56,567 nucleotides of DNA, taken from positions 22,083 to 78,649 of the forward strand of contig NZ_AXBA01000030.1 of NCBI RefSeq assembly GCF_000473085.1, read 5' to 3'. The notes below the pieces were generated by a model. It saw only the letters and a program-made list of their open reading frames with translations. It was not told the DNA's origin and made no database searches. Made by a program: the position numbers and the translations under genes. The DNA is from Azorhizobium doebereinerae UFLA1-100 (GTDB lineage Bacteria; Pseudomonadota; Alphaproteobacteria; Rhizobiales; Xanthobacteraceae). Each line of letters opens with the position of its first letter. The stretch's first letter is position 1. Shown in pieces: positions 31,803 to 47,310 of the stretch.

Positions 31803-32330
31803 TCAGGCCGTCTCGCCATGCGCGCGGGTGGTCTCATAGAGGAACCAGGTGCGGCGCTCGGCTTCGTCGATCCAGTTCTCCAGCAGACTGGCCGTGGCCA
31901 CGTCGCCATGCTCGTCGCACAGATCGTGCGTCTCGCGCATGTAGGAGGTGAGCTTGAGGTTGTCGTCCCGCAATTCCGCGAGCATGTCCATCGGCGTGAC
32001 GAACTCGGCGTCATTGTCTTCCAGGCGCTGGAGCCGCGCCGCATGGCCGATCGAGCGCAGCGTCGTGCCGCCGATCTTGCGGGCGCGCTCGGCCATATCG
32101 TCAGTCATGGCGAAAAGCTGGTCGCCATGCTCGTCCAGCAGCAGATGGTAGTCGCGGAAATGCGGGCCGGACATGTGCCAGTGGAAATTCTTGGTCTTCA
32201 TGTAGAGCGCGAACGTATCCGCGAGCAGGGTCGTCAGCGCCGCGGCGATGTCCTTCGTGGCGTTCGACGGCAGATTGCTCGGGGTCTGCAAAGGAGCCGT
32301 GCGGCGGGACTTTGCGGGTTTGCTAGCCAT
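31803..32330 (-). CDS. dps: Dps-family ferritin-like DNA-protection protein
   Basis: This 175-residue mini-ferritin oxidises and stores iron and shields DNA during starvation and oxidative stress. The conserved ferroxidase region is complete: NFHWHMSGPHFRDYHLLLDEH and TDDMAERARKIGG carry the His, Asp and Glu ligands. The N-terminal tail (about 1-20: MASKPAKSRRTAPLQT) is Lys/Arg-rich, as in Dps proteins that bind DNA. ATG 32330 has AGGAG 8 bases upstream. A near-consensus EcfG promoter lies at 32421-32445, in line with Dps being a common general-stress gene. Confidence 0.95.
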   Translation of the reverse strand: MASKPAKSRRTAPLQTPSNLPSNATKDIAAALTTLLADTFALYMKTKNFHWHMSGPHFRDYHLLLDEHGDQLFAMTDDMAERARKIGGTTLRSIGHAARLQRLEDNDAEFVTPMDMLAELRDDNLKLTSYMRETHDLCDEHGDVATASLLENWIDEAERRTWFLYETTRAHGETA

Positions 32331-32420
32331 GGATCTAACTCCTGAAAGGCAAAGGCGGGCAGCCCATCGCCGCCAGCCCATGGAAGGAGATGACGCGCCC
32401 TTCCGGTCACGACCGTAATG

Positions 32421-32445
32421 AACGTCAGCGCAGCCGTATTGTTCG
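32421..32445 (-). promoter_or_regulatory. EcfG-type promoter of dps
   Basis: On the minus strand the sequence reads CGAAC-N16-CGTT: one mismatch in the -35, a perfect -10 and ideal spacing. It sits about 90 bases upstream of the dps ATG. Control of dps by the general stress sigma factor is well known in alphaproteobacteria. Confidence 0.55.
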
Positions 32446-32566
32446 ATCCGGGTATTGCCCGCCCGCCGGAGGCCTGACGGCGCGCGGCTAAAAGCTGCGT
32501 GGCGGATCGCCCCGCCTGCGGCATTGTGGGGGCGCGAGGGGCGCACGCACACCCCGGAGAAGACCG

Positions 32567-33256
32567 ATGAAACTGACGCTTCCCGTGGTCCTGAGCTTCA
32601 ACGGCGGCTATGTGGACACATCCGGCTTCCTGGCGCTCCAGGGCCTGTTCACCGCCCATGTGACGGGCAATTTCGTCACCTTCGGCGCCGCCATGGTGCT
32701 GGGCACGTCCGGGGCCATCGCCAAGCTGCTGGCCCTGCCGGTGTTCTGTGCCGTCATCGTCGGCAGCCGCCTCCTTGGCCTCTCCTTGGCGGCACGCAAT
32801 CTGCCGGACCTGCGCATCCTCATGGGTCTCAAGCTGGTCCTGCTGGCAGCGGCCGCGGCCATATTCATCATGCTCGGCCCGTTCCACAATGCCGACGCCC
32901 TGCCGGCGCTGGCGGCAGGCATGCTGCTGGTGGCGGCCATGGCGATCCAGAACGGCGTTCACCGCACCCACCTGCCGGAAGCAGCCCCGTCCACCCTGAT
33001 GACCGGCAGCACCACCCAGATCATGGTCGATCTCACCGACCTGATGCGCACCATTCCCGAGCCGCAGCGCCATACGGCCCGTGCCCGCCTGAGGCGGCTC
33101 GCGATGAATGTCGCGGCCTTCGCCCTCGGCTGCGGCATGGCCGCCCTGCTGTTCGCCATCGCCGGCGTATGGAGCTTCCTGCTGCCGCCGGTGATCGCCT
33201 TCGCCGGCTTCTTTGTGCCGCTGGCGGATGCGCCTCCGGCGGCGGGAAAGGCCTGA
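32567..33256 (+). CDS. DUF1275/YoaK-family membrane protein
   Basis: This 229-residue integral membrane protein has about six hydrophobic segments. The family signature at the start is recognisable: VLSFNGGYVDTSGFLALQGLFTAHVTGNFV, followed by AMAIQNGVHRTHL and TLMTGSTTQIMVDL. Function of the family is unknown; a transport role is often guessed. It is divergent from dps across 236 bases and converges on the LysR gene with 7 bases between them. Confidence 0.85.
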   Translation: MKLTLPVVLSFNGGYVDTSGFLALQGLFTAHVTGNFVTFGAAMVLGTSGAIAKLLALPVFCAVIVGSRLLGLSLAARNLPDLRILMGLKLVLLAAAAAIFIMLGPFHNADALPALAAGMLLVAAMAIQNGVHRTHLPEAAPSTLMTGSTTQIMVDLTDLMRTIPEPQRHTARARLRRLAMNVAAFALGCGMAALLFAIAGVWSFLLPPVIAFAGFFVPLADAPPAAGKA

Positions 33257-33263
33257 GGCGGCG

Positions 33264-34181
33264 TCAGGAGACCGCAGCCGCCTCGCCGCGCGGGTGATGC
33301 ACGAGAAAGGTGCGGCGGGCCGCCTGCACCTGGGTCGCGATGAAGCCCTCCACCTCGGCAATGCGCCGGAGGCCGCGCATGTCCGCATGCACCGCGATCC
33401 AGTAGCTGCGCTCGAACCGCAGCGCCGGCAGCACCGGCACGAGGTCCGGATACGCCGCCGCGGCATAATCGTGCAGGATGCCGACGCCCGCGCCCGCGCG
33501 CACCGCCTCCATCTGCCCCACCACGCTCGCGCACTCGAAGCGGCGGGCGCAGAGGCCTGTCAGGACGTCCATATAGTCGAGACCCGGACTGTAGGTGAGA
33601 TCCTGCACATAGGTCACCGCCAGCCGGTCGGCGAGGTCCGCCTCGCTGGCGACGGGGCCGTGCCGGTCGAGATGCCCGCGGGCCGCATAGAGGCTGAGCG
33701 AATAGCTGGTCAGCTTGCGCCCCACCAGCCGGCCGGTGCGCGGCCGGTCCAGCACCACGGCGATGTCCGCCTCGCGCTTGGAGAGGGAAAAGGTCTGCGG
33801 CAAGGGCACCAGCTGGATGACCAGATCCGGATGCAGGGCCGCGAAGGCGCCGAGCCGCGCGGCGAGGAAATAGGTGCCGAAGCCGTCCGGCGCGCCGATG
33901 CGCACCGTCCCGGACAGGCGCAGATCCGCATTGCCCAGCAACGACTGGGCCTTGACCATCTCGCCTTCGACCCGTTCAGCGATGGCCAGCAACTGCTCGC
34001 CCGCCGTGGTGAGCACGCAACCGGCAGGACTGCGTTCGAACACCTTGGCCCCGAGGTCGCTCTCCAGCGCATTGAGCCGACGCGTGACTGTGGCATGGTC
34101 GAGGCCGAGCTTGCGGGCGGCGGCCAGCATCTGGCCGTCCCGCGCCACGGCAAGGAACACACGGGCATGGTCCCAGTTCAC
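33264..34181 (-). CDS. LysR-family transcriptional regulator, divergent from mmsA
   Basis: This 305-residue regulator has an N-terminal winged HTH (about 1-60: NWDHARVFLAVARDGQMLAAARKLGLDHATVTRRLNALE) and a C-terminal effector-binding domain of two alpha/beta lobes. The GTG at 34181 is the only start that gives the standard length and N-terminus. It is divergent from mmsA with about 100 bases between the starts, the classical layout for a LysR regulator controlling its neighbour. The effector is unknown. Confidence 0.85.
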   Translation of the reverse strand: MNWDHARVFLAVARDGQMLAAARKLGLDHATVTRRLNALESDLGAKVFERSPAGCVLTTAGEQLLAIAERVEGEMVKAQSLLGNADLRLSGTVRIGAPDGFGTYFLAARLGAFAALHPDLVIQLVPLPQTFSLSKREADIAVVLDRPRTGRLVGRKLTSYSLSLYAARGHLDRHGPVASEADLADRLAVTYVQDLTYSPGLDYMDVLTGLCARRFECASVVGQMEAVRAGAGVGILHDYAAAAYPDLVPVLPALRFERSYWIAVHADMRGLRRIAEVEGFIATQVQAARRTFLVHHPRGEAAAVS

Positions 34182-34283
34182 ATCTTTGCGCCTATTTCCG
34201 CAGAATGGTTTGGCAAACTTAGACGTTGATCCGCGTGGATGCCAGGACCGAGAGTGCGCGACCATTTTCTGCGGAGGCACGCC

Positions 34284-35780
<1,497 letters not shown>

Positions 35781-35788
35781 TCCGCCGG

Positions 35789-36715
35789 CTACACGACCGG
35801 CCGCGAGCGGGCACCAAGCACTCCGCTCGCGGCCACGACCCCCGCCACGATCAGCGCGCAGCCGGCCAGTTGCGTCAGGTCCGGCCGCTCGCCGAGCAGG
35901 AAGACCGCCGTCAGCAGCGCCGCCGGCGGCGTCAAGGCGGTCAGCGCGGTGGCGCGTGCCGCCCCGAGGTTGCGCACCGCCGTCGTATAGGTGAGCAGGG
36001 CCACCACCCCGGCGAGGACGCCCTGGGTGACGAACTGCTGCGCCAGGACCATTCCCGGCGTCGCCTGTGCCGCAGCCCAGATCTCGCCCGCACCGAAGGG
36101 CACGAGCACGATGACCGACCACAGGCCGACGAAGGCCGCCGCCTCAAGCCCGGTGAGCCGGCTGTAGCGGAACGCCACCGTATAGACCGACCAGGCGAGG
36201 GACCCGGCGAGGATGGCGAGATGGCCGCGCCATGTTCCCGCCCCCATGTCGAACAGGCCGCGGCCGGTGATGGCGATCACGCCCACGGTGATGAGGGCGA
36301 CGCCGGCCACCCGCGGCGCGGTGATGCGCTCGCCGAGCGCGACGGCCGAGAGCAAAGCGATGAACAGCGGCAGCGTGCCGGCCAGCAGCGGCCCGGCCTC
36401 CCCGGCGGGAGCGTAGTGGAGCCCCCACAGCACCAGGAACTGATAGGGCAGGCCCGCCGCCATGAGGCCGAGCAGCGCGAGCGGAGGCGCCTTGCGCGGG
36501 ATCAGCCGGAACCGCCACCAGGCCGGCGCCAGGATGATGGTCGCCGTACCGAAGCGGATGAAGGCCAGCAGCGCCGGCGCCAAAGGCTGGCGCCCCTGCA
36601 TGGCGAACCGCGTCGACACGATCCAGGTGGTCCAGATCAATACGGTGAGAACCGCGCCGATGAGGCCGAGGCGAAGAGAACGGCCGGCAGTGGCCGGGTC
36701 GGCTGACGCGGTCAT
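35789..36715 (-). CDS. EamA/DMT-family transporter
   Basis: This 308-residue inner-membrane protein has ten hydrophobic segments in two EamA repeats of about 140 residues each, for example LGLIGAVLTVLIWTTWIVSTRF and LAGSLAWSVYTVAFRYSRL. It is probably an exporter of a metabolite such as an amino acid; the substrate cannot be named. ATG 36715 has GAGG about 7 bases upstream and gives the standard length, although the frame is open further upstream. It converges on mmsA with 8 bases between stops. Confidence 0.83.
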   Translation of the reverse strand: MTASADPATAGRSLRLGLIGAVLTVLIWTTWIVSTRFAMQGRQPLAPALLAFIRFGTATIILAPAWWRFRLIPRKAPPLALLGLMAAGLPYQFLVLWGLHYAPAGEAGPLLAGTLPLFIALLSAVALGERITAPRVAGVALITVGVIAITGRGLFDMGAGTWRGHLAILAGSLAWSVYTVAFRYSRLTGLEAAAFVGLWSVIVLVPFGAGEIWAAAQATPGMVLAQQFVTQGVLAGVVALLTYTTAVRNLGAARATALTALTPPAALLTAVFLLGERPDLTQLAGCALIVAGVVAASGVLGARSRPVV

Positions 36716-37072
36716 CAAGATCCTCTTGGCGCGCGCGAGCGGCCGGAGGCGGGCCGCTTGGACAGATGGAAGCCGGTCGGAAAACACGACGCCGGCGAAA
36801 GGGAAGGCGGCACCATTGCCGCATGTGGCGGAGCGCGCCAACGCATAATTGCAATTGCCATCATGCGATTGCGTGATCCGGCCTGCGCCGCCGCACTCCT
36901 GCACCACCCCATACGCCGATGCCACCACGGACCGCCCGACCCGGCCCGGTCTCCGAAAACGGCCGAGACCCCGGATGGATCCATTTCCGCCCCCCGGCGC
37001 TTTCTCAACGTCAAGCTCGGCCGCGGGGGCGCCGATAGGCCGGAGCAAGGCGGAAAGGGAAAGCGGAACGAC
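36716..37072. promoter_or_regulatory. Divergent region between the EamA transporter and antiporter genes
   Basis: This 357-base gap has no convincing gene. It holds the 10-base palindrome AATTGCAATT (36847-36856) within an A/T-rich spot, a plausible operator for one of the two divergent genes. No consensus promoter could be assigned. Confidence 0.4.
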
Positions 37073-38614
37073 ATGGCGCTATTTGAGAGCATGCTCGTCC
37101 TGGTGCTGCTGGCCATCGCGCTGCTGCAGATCTCCCGCGTGCTGCCGGTGCCCTACCCCACCCTGCTGGCACTGGCCGGCGTGGCCGTGACGGCCGTGCC
37201 ATGGGCACCCGATATCGCCATCGACCCGCAGCTCGCCCTCGTCCTGTTCATCGCGCCGGCGCTGCTGGACGCGGCATATGACATTCCGCCCCGTGTCCTG
37301 TGGCGCAACCGCCTGCCGCTCGTCGCCCTCGTCGCCATGGCGGTAGTGCTGACCACGCTCGCGGTGGCGGCCTTCGGCGTTCTATGGGCTGGGCTGCCCC
37401 TCGTGGCCGCTGTGGCGCTCGGTGCCATCGTCGCCCCGCCGGATGCCGCCGCGGCGTCCGCCATGCTGAACCAGTTCCCCCTGGCGCAACGCACGGTGAC
37501 GGTGCTCAAGGGCGAAAGCCTGCTGAATGACGCCGTGGCCCTTCTCATCCTCGGCACCGCCATCGGCGCCGCGTCGAAGACGGCCCATCTCTCGACGCTG
37601 CTGCCGGAACTCGCCCTCGCGGTGCCCGGCGGCATCCTCGCCGGCTACGGGATCGGCAGGGTCTATCTCGTCCTCGCCACGCGCCTTGCCGGCACACTGG
37701 GGGGAACGTTGTTCGAGTTCGCCGCCACGTTCGCGGTGTGGGTGCTGGCCGAGCGGCTTCACGTCTCCCCCATCCTCGCGGTGGTCGCCTTCGCCATGAC
37801 GGTCGCGCGGGACATGCCCGAGCGCCAGTCGCCCCGCGACCGCGTGCGTTCCTATTCGGTCTGGGAAGCCTGCGTCTTCCTGCTCAACGTATTGGCGTTC
37901 CTGCTCATCGGCCTGCAGGCGCGCGCCATCATCCTGCGCCTTGAGCAGGCGGCGGTCTGGCAGGCCCTGGCATTCGGCGGCGCGGTCCTGGTGTTGGTGA
38001 TCGCCGTGCGCCTCGCCTGGGTCCTCGCCTATCACGCGCTGGTCCGGCTGCTGGCCCGGCCGGGCAGCGGGCGGGACGCCGGCGGCTTCGGGCAGGCGGC
38101 GATCATCGGCTGGTGCGGCATGAGGGGCGTGGTGACGCTCGCCGCTGCCCTCGCCCTGCCATCCGACTTTCCGGCCCGCGACCGGATCGTGCTCGCGGCG
38201 CTGATCGTGGTGTTGGGCACGCTGGTCATCCAGGGGCTGACGCTCGGACCGCTGCTCCGCTGGATGCGGTTCGCCCCCGACGACAGTTTCGATCGCCAGT
38301 TGGCCGCGGCGCGCGTCGCCCTCCTCGACGCCGCCATCGCCCGGCTGGAGGCGAGCGACGGCAAGGCCGCCGCGCTGCTGCGGGAGGACTACCGGCGGGA
38401 ACGGGAGGTGGCCGCCGGCGGCGAACACCCCCGGGCCGTCATCGAGAGCGACCGGCTGCGGCGCAAGGCGATCACGGCTAAGCGCGCTCTTCTGGCCGAC
38501 ATGCGGCGGCGCGGCGAGATCGAGGACGGCGTCTATCACGCGCTGGAGCAGGAATTGGACTGGTCGGAGCTGGCCGCTTCCCCGCCGGACCGTTTCAGGC
38601 TGGTGGAGGGCTAA
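37073..38614 (+). CDS. CPA1-family Na+/H+ antiporter
   Basis: This 513-residue membrane protein has about 12 hydrophobic segments and a cytoplasmic helical tail (about 405-513). CPA1/NhaP marks are GAIVAPPDAAAASAML, LLNDAVALLILGTA (the ND motif of cation exchange) and GWCGMRGVVTLAAALALP. It should exchange Na+ or K+ for protons in pH and salt homeostasis. ATG 37073 gives the conserved N-terminus. Its 3' end overlaps the convergent LysR gene by 20 bases. Confidence 0.9.
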   Translation: MALFESMLVLVLLAIALLQISRVLPVPYPTLLALAGVAVTAVPWAPDIAIDPQLALVLFIAPALLDAAYDIPPRVLWRNRLPLVALVAMAVVLTTLAVAAFGVLWAGLPLVAAVALGAIVAPPDAAAASAMLNQFPLAQRTVTVLKGESLLNDAVALLILGTAIGAASKTAHLSTLLPELALAVPGGILAGYGIGRVYLVLATRLAGTLGGTLFEFAATFAVWVLAERLHVSPILAVVAFAMTVARDMPERQSPRDRVRSYSVWEACVFLLNVLAFLLIGLQARAIILRLEQAAVWQALAFGGAVLVLVIAVRLAWVLAYHALVRLLARPGSGRDAGGFGQAAIIGWCGMRGVVTLAAALALPSDFPARDRIVLAALIVVLGTLVIQGLTLGPLLRWMRFAPDDSFDRQLAAARVALLDAAIARLEASDGKAAALLREDYRREREVAAGGEHPRAVIESDRLRRKAITAKRALLADMRRRGEIEDGVYHALEQELDWSELAASPPDRFRLVEG

Positions 38615-39551
38615 GGTCCCGGTCCGCGTCGGTCCCCGCGGACTGCCGTGCCTCGCTGCAGGCTTGCGCCTGGAGGCGCTGGATGAGCCAGGAGCCGGCC
38701 GGCCCCGGCGGCGTGTCGGCACGATAGATGGCCTGGAGGTGATAGCGGCCGCCGCGCAGGTCCGGCAGGTCCAGCCGCACCAGGCGCCCCGCCGCAAGGT
38801 CCTCCCGAACCATGGGTTCGGGCAGGTTCCCCCAGCCGATGCCCTCGCGCAGCAGCATGTGCTTCGAGCCGATGTCGGCCAGCCGCCAGGTCCGGTTGCC
38901 CAGAACGGCGAATTCGACCCCCTCGGTCAGGCGGGAGCGATCGGTCAGCACAAGCTGCACATGGTCCCGCCCCGCCCCGGGCGGATTGTGGCCGGCCAGC
39001 GCCAGCGGGTGATCCGGCGCCGCCACGGGGATGAGATCGACGAAGCCGATGTCGATATGCTCCAGCGCCGGCGCCATCACCGGCAACGCCCCGCTCACGC
39101 CGATGACGGCCCGGCCGTTCAGGACCATCTCGGCCACCGCGCCGAGGGCCTCCACATAGAGCCGCAAGGTCACCGTGGGAAAGGCTTCGCTGAACGCCTT
39201 CAGGGCATCGACCACGCGCGCCGCGGGCAGCATCACGTCGAGGGCCACATGCACCTCGGCCTCCAGCCCCTCCAGCAGGCCCTTCACCTTGGCGCGCAAC
39301 CCATCCATGCCGCTGGCGATGGTGCGCGCCTCGGCGAGGACGGTGCGCCCGGCCTCGGTCAGCTTCGGGGTCTTGGACTGGGTGCGGTCGAACAGCGCGA
39401 CGCCGAGCTGAGTCTCGAGATTGGCGATGGCATAGCTGACCACCGAAGTGGCGCGGCCAAGCCGCCGCGCGGCGGCGGCGAAGCTGCCGGCCTCCACCAC
39501 CGCAAGAAAGACCTGCAATTGATCATAGGTGGGGGTGCCGAACTGGGCCAT
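38595..39551 (-). CDS. LysR-family transcriptional regulator
   Basis: This 318-residue regulator has an N-terminal HTH (YDQLQVFLAVVEAGSFAAAARRLGRATSVVSYAIANLE, about residues 9-47) and a LysR substrate-binding domain from about 95. It is divergent from nothing: upstream lies the terminator of the ATP synthase operon, so its target is not evident. The last residues overlap the antiporter gene on the other strand. Confidence 0.85.
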   Translation of the reverse strand: MAQFGTPTYDQLQVFLAVVEAGSFAAAARRLGRATSVVSYAIANLETQLGVALFDRTQSKTPKLTEAGRTVLAEARTIASGMDGLRAKVKGLLEGLEAEVHVALDVMLPAARVVDALKAFSEAFPTVTLRLYVEALGAVAEMVLNGRAVIGVSGALPVMAPALEHIDIGFVDLIPVAAPDHPLALAGHNPPGAGRDHVQLVLTDRSRLTEGVEFAVLGNRTWRLADIGSKHMLLREGIGWGNLPEPMVREDLAAGRLVRLDLPDLRGGRYHLQAIYRADTPPGPAGSWLIQRLQAQACSEARQSAGTDADRDLSPPPA

Positions 39552-39645
39552 TCGAAATCCTCGAACGATTCGCCCAATCCTATGCGAGATATTCGCTCAC
39601 GCCAGGTGCCGCAGGGTGCGGCCGCATATGGCATCCCGACAGCAA

Positions 39646-39667
39646 AACGGCCCCCGAAGGGGCCGTT
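39646..39667 (-). terminator. Intrinsic terminator of the atp operon
   Basis: A 9-bp perfect stem AACGGCCCC/GGGGCCGTT closes a tetraloop reading TTCG on the minus strand and continues into TTTTGCT. It sits 18 bases after the atpC stop codon. Confidence 0.88.
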
Positions 39668-39684
39668 GAAGAGAACCGAACCCC

Positions 39685-40104
39685 TCAGTGGGCGGCCGGC
39701 GCGGCGCCGAGGTCGAGAATGGCCGCGACCTGCTGGAGGTCGGCGAGGTTACGCTCCGCCTTCTGGCGGCTCTCGTCGGAACGGGCGTCCGCCACGTCCT
39801 CCTGCGCATCCTTGATCAGCTGCTGGAGCGCGGCCCGGTCGAAGGTTTCCACCGGCGTCGCCTGCTCGGCGAGCACGGTGAGACCGGCCGGATTGGCCTC
39901 GGCGAAGCCGCCGCGCACGAACAGGCGCTTGTCCGCCCCGTCACCCTTCACGGTGAGGATGCCGGCGCTCAGCGTGGAGATGAACGGCGCGTGGCCGGCG
40001 GTGACGCCGAACTCGCCTTCCGTGCCGGGGACGATCACCTCGGTGACCTGCCCGGAGAACACGAGCCGCTCCGGGGAGACGAGCTCGAAAGAAAAGGTGG
40101 CCAT
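39685..40104 (-). CDS. atpC: F1F0 ATP synthase epsilon subunit
   Basis: This 139-residue subunit of the central stalk couples rotation to catalysis and can inhibit ATP hydrolysis. The beta-sandwich is recognisable (TFSFELVSPERLVFSGQVTEVIVPGTEGEFGVTAGHAPFIS), followed by the two-helix C-terminus (about 90-139). It is last in the operon, separated from atpD by an unusual 196-base gap with two strong hairpins. Confidence 0.95.
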   Translation of the reverse strand: MATFSFELVSPERLVFSGQVTEVIVPGTEGEFGVTAGHAPFISTLSAGILTVKGDGADKRLFVRGGFAEANPAGLTVLAEQATPVETFDRAALQQLIKDAQEDVADARSDESRQKAERNLADLQQVAAILDLGAAPAAH

Positions 40105-40231
40105 CTGTTGTCTCCGACCTGAGCGATGCCGTCCGAAGGCCCAAGGCTCCGGGCCGCTCTGTTCCGATGCGCTCGGCTTCGCCCCAAAGGGGCTTCCCCC
40201 GATCCGCTCGGCCTCGCCCCCTCCGCGTCGC

Positions 40232-40286
40232 AGCCGCCGGACCGTGCCGGCGGCTCAATTCCTGCCGGGCGCCGCGCGGGCGCCCG
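40232..40286 (-). other. Two tandem GC hairpins between atpD and atpC
   Basis: Perfect inverted repeats 40232-40240/40247-40255 (9 bp, 6-base loop) and 40266-40273/40279-40286 (8 bp, 5-base loop) lie just after the atpD stop codon on the minus strand. Neither is followed by a T-run. They could stabilise the upstream mRNA or partly attenuate transcription into atpC. Confidence 0.7.
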
Positions 40287-40300
40287 AAAGAGCCTCAGGC

Positions 40301-42647
<2,347 letters not shown>

Positions 42648-42686
42648 CGCACCCGTCCCTTCAACTCAGAGGCCCGAGGGCACCGA

Positions 42687-44779
<2,093 letters not shown>

Positions 44780-45206
44780 CTCTCTCCGATCTGCCTGACT
44801 GGCGCACCATTCCAGAAATGTGCGCTAAGCCCTTGATCTGTAGGGAAGATTTTTCTTGGCCCCAGGACAGCATTGAATGCTGCATCCCGAGCGTCGCGGG
44901 TTCCCTAACACACGCGCTTTCGTGCGGCAACACGGTCAAAATCTGGCCACCGTGCTGCATTGACGCACCGGACGAGGCATAGGCGCGCACAGCGCGTTCC
45001 CAAGGGGAAAAGCAGAGCGCGCCGGAAACCGCACTCGACGCGCTTCAACGAGCCATCCATGCGGCTCGGAACGTCCGGCGATATCTGGAAAATTCTTTTC
45101 AGATCAAGATATTGCCTGGGAGTTCAGCGTCACCGCCCACGGCGCCGGCCCGCCCGTGTCCCATGCAGAACCGGCAGGCCGGGGCTGCCGTGGACGTCCC
45201 CCGGTT
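44780..45206. promoter_or_regulatory. Upstream region of the atp operon
   Basis: This 427-base gap lies between atpH and the end of the amino-acid transporter operon, both on the minus strand. It must hold the atp promoter, but I could not assign a -35/-10 pair. A 13-base palindrome AGCATT-g-AATGCT lies at 44869-44881. The priA gene often found before atpH in rhizobia is absent. No coding sequence is supported. Confidence 0.4.
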
Positions 45207-45909
<703 letters not shown>

Positions 45910-45932
<23 letters not shown>

Positions 45933-46569
45933 TCAGCTTCCTTTCCAGGATCTGGCTGCTCTTCGACAGCGGCCAGCACAAAGCGAAATAGACCAGGGCC
46001 GCGAGCCCATAGACCACGAAGGGCTGGAACGTGGCGTTGGTGATCATGGTGGAGGCCTTGGACAGCTCCACGAAGCCGATGATGGAGGTCAGCGCCGTGC
46101 CCTTCACCACCTGCACCGAGAAGCCCACGGTCGGCGGGACCGCGATGCGCAGGGCCTGCGGCAGCACCACGTGGCGCATCTGCTCGAAATAGGTCATGGC
46201 AAGGCTGGAGGACGCCTCCCATTGGCCGCGGGGGATGGCCTCGACGCAGCCGCGCCAGATCTCCGCCAGGAAGGCGGATGTCCACAAGGTGAGCGACAGG
46301 CCGGCGGCGAACCAGGGGGGCACGTCGAAGCCCAGCAGGGACAGGCCGAAGAAGGACAGGAACAGCTGCATCAGCAGCGGCGTGCCCTGGATCAGCTCGA
46401 TATAGACCATGCTCACCCGCCGCAGCGCCGCATTGCGGCCGGTGCGGGCGAACAGCACGGCCAGCCCGACGATGCCGCCGCCGATGAAGGCGACCAGCGA
46501 CAGCAGGATGGTCCATTCCGCCGCGAACAGCAGGTTGCGCAGGATGTCCCAGGTGGTGAACGGGCTCAT
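45910..46569 (-). CDS. Polar amino-acid ABC transporter, permease
   Basis: This 219-residue HisM/GlnP-type permease has about five membrane segments and the EAA loop EASSSLAMTYFEQMRHVVLPQALRIAVPP that contacts the ATPase. Its ATG overlaps the end of the first permease gene (ATGA), so the two are translated together and likely form the heterodimeric channel. Confidence 0.93.
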
Positions 46570-47240
46570 CGCGCGGCCCTCCGGCGGGGAAACAGCAGTG
46601 TGCCCAGCGAACGCATGACCTGCCGCAGGATGAGCGCCAGCACCAGATAGAGCACGGTGGCGATGATGTAGGCCTCGAAAGCCCGGAAGGTGCGGGACTG
46701 GATGAAGTTCGCGGCGAAGGTGATGTCTTCCACCGCGATCTGCGAGCACACCGCCGAACCGAACATCACGATGACGATCTGCGAAGTGAGCGCCGGCCAG
46801 ATGCGTTGCAGCGCCGGCATCAGCACCACGTGGCGGAAGGTCTGGATCCGCGTCATGGCAAGGCTCGCACCGGCCTCGAACTGGCCGCGCGGCGTCGCCT
46901 CGATGCCGGCGCGGATGATCTCGCAGCCGTAGGCGCCGAGATTGATGACCATGGCGAGGATCGCCGCCTGCATCTCGCCCAGCGAGACGCCGATGGAGGG
47001 CAGGCCGAAGAAGATGAAGAACAGCTGGATGAGGAAGGGGGTGTTGCGGATCAGCTCCACATAGAGCGTCACCGGGGGCCGCAGCCAGCGCGGGCCGAGG
47101 CTGCGCGCCCAGGCGCAGACAATGCCGAGCCCGACGCCGAGCGCGCCGCCGATCACGGTCAGCTCGACCGTGATGCCGACCCCTTTCGCAATCAGCGGGG
47201 CATAGGGGACAATCGCCCCGTAGTCGAAGACATAAGCCAT
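46566..47240 (-). CDS. Polar amino-acid ABC transporter, permease
   Basis: This 224-residue partner permease of the HisQ/GlnP type carries the EAA loop EAGASLAMTRIQTFRHVVLMPALQRIWPA and ELIRNTPFLIQLFFIFFGLP. It follows the binding-protein gene by 70 bases and overlaps the next permease gene by 4 bases. Confidence 0.93.
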   Translation of the reverse strand: MAYVFDYGAIVPYAPLIAKGVGITVELTVIGGALGVGLGIVCAWARSLGPRWLRPPVTLYVELIRNTPFLIQLFFIFFGLPSIGVSLGEMQAAILAMVINLGAYGCEIIRAGIEATPRGQFEAGASLAMTRIQTFRHVVLMPALQRIWPALTSQIVIVMFGSAVCSQIAVEDITFAANFIQSRTFRAFEAYIIATVLYLVLALILRQVMRSLGTLLFPRRRAAR

Positions 47241-47310
47241 GCAATCCGCGCCCTTGGGTTAGCTGCCGCAAAGGCCGGAGGGACACCCCGTCCGGCCCGC
47301 CACGCACGCG

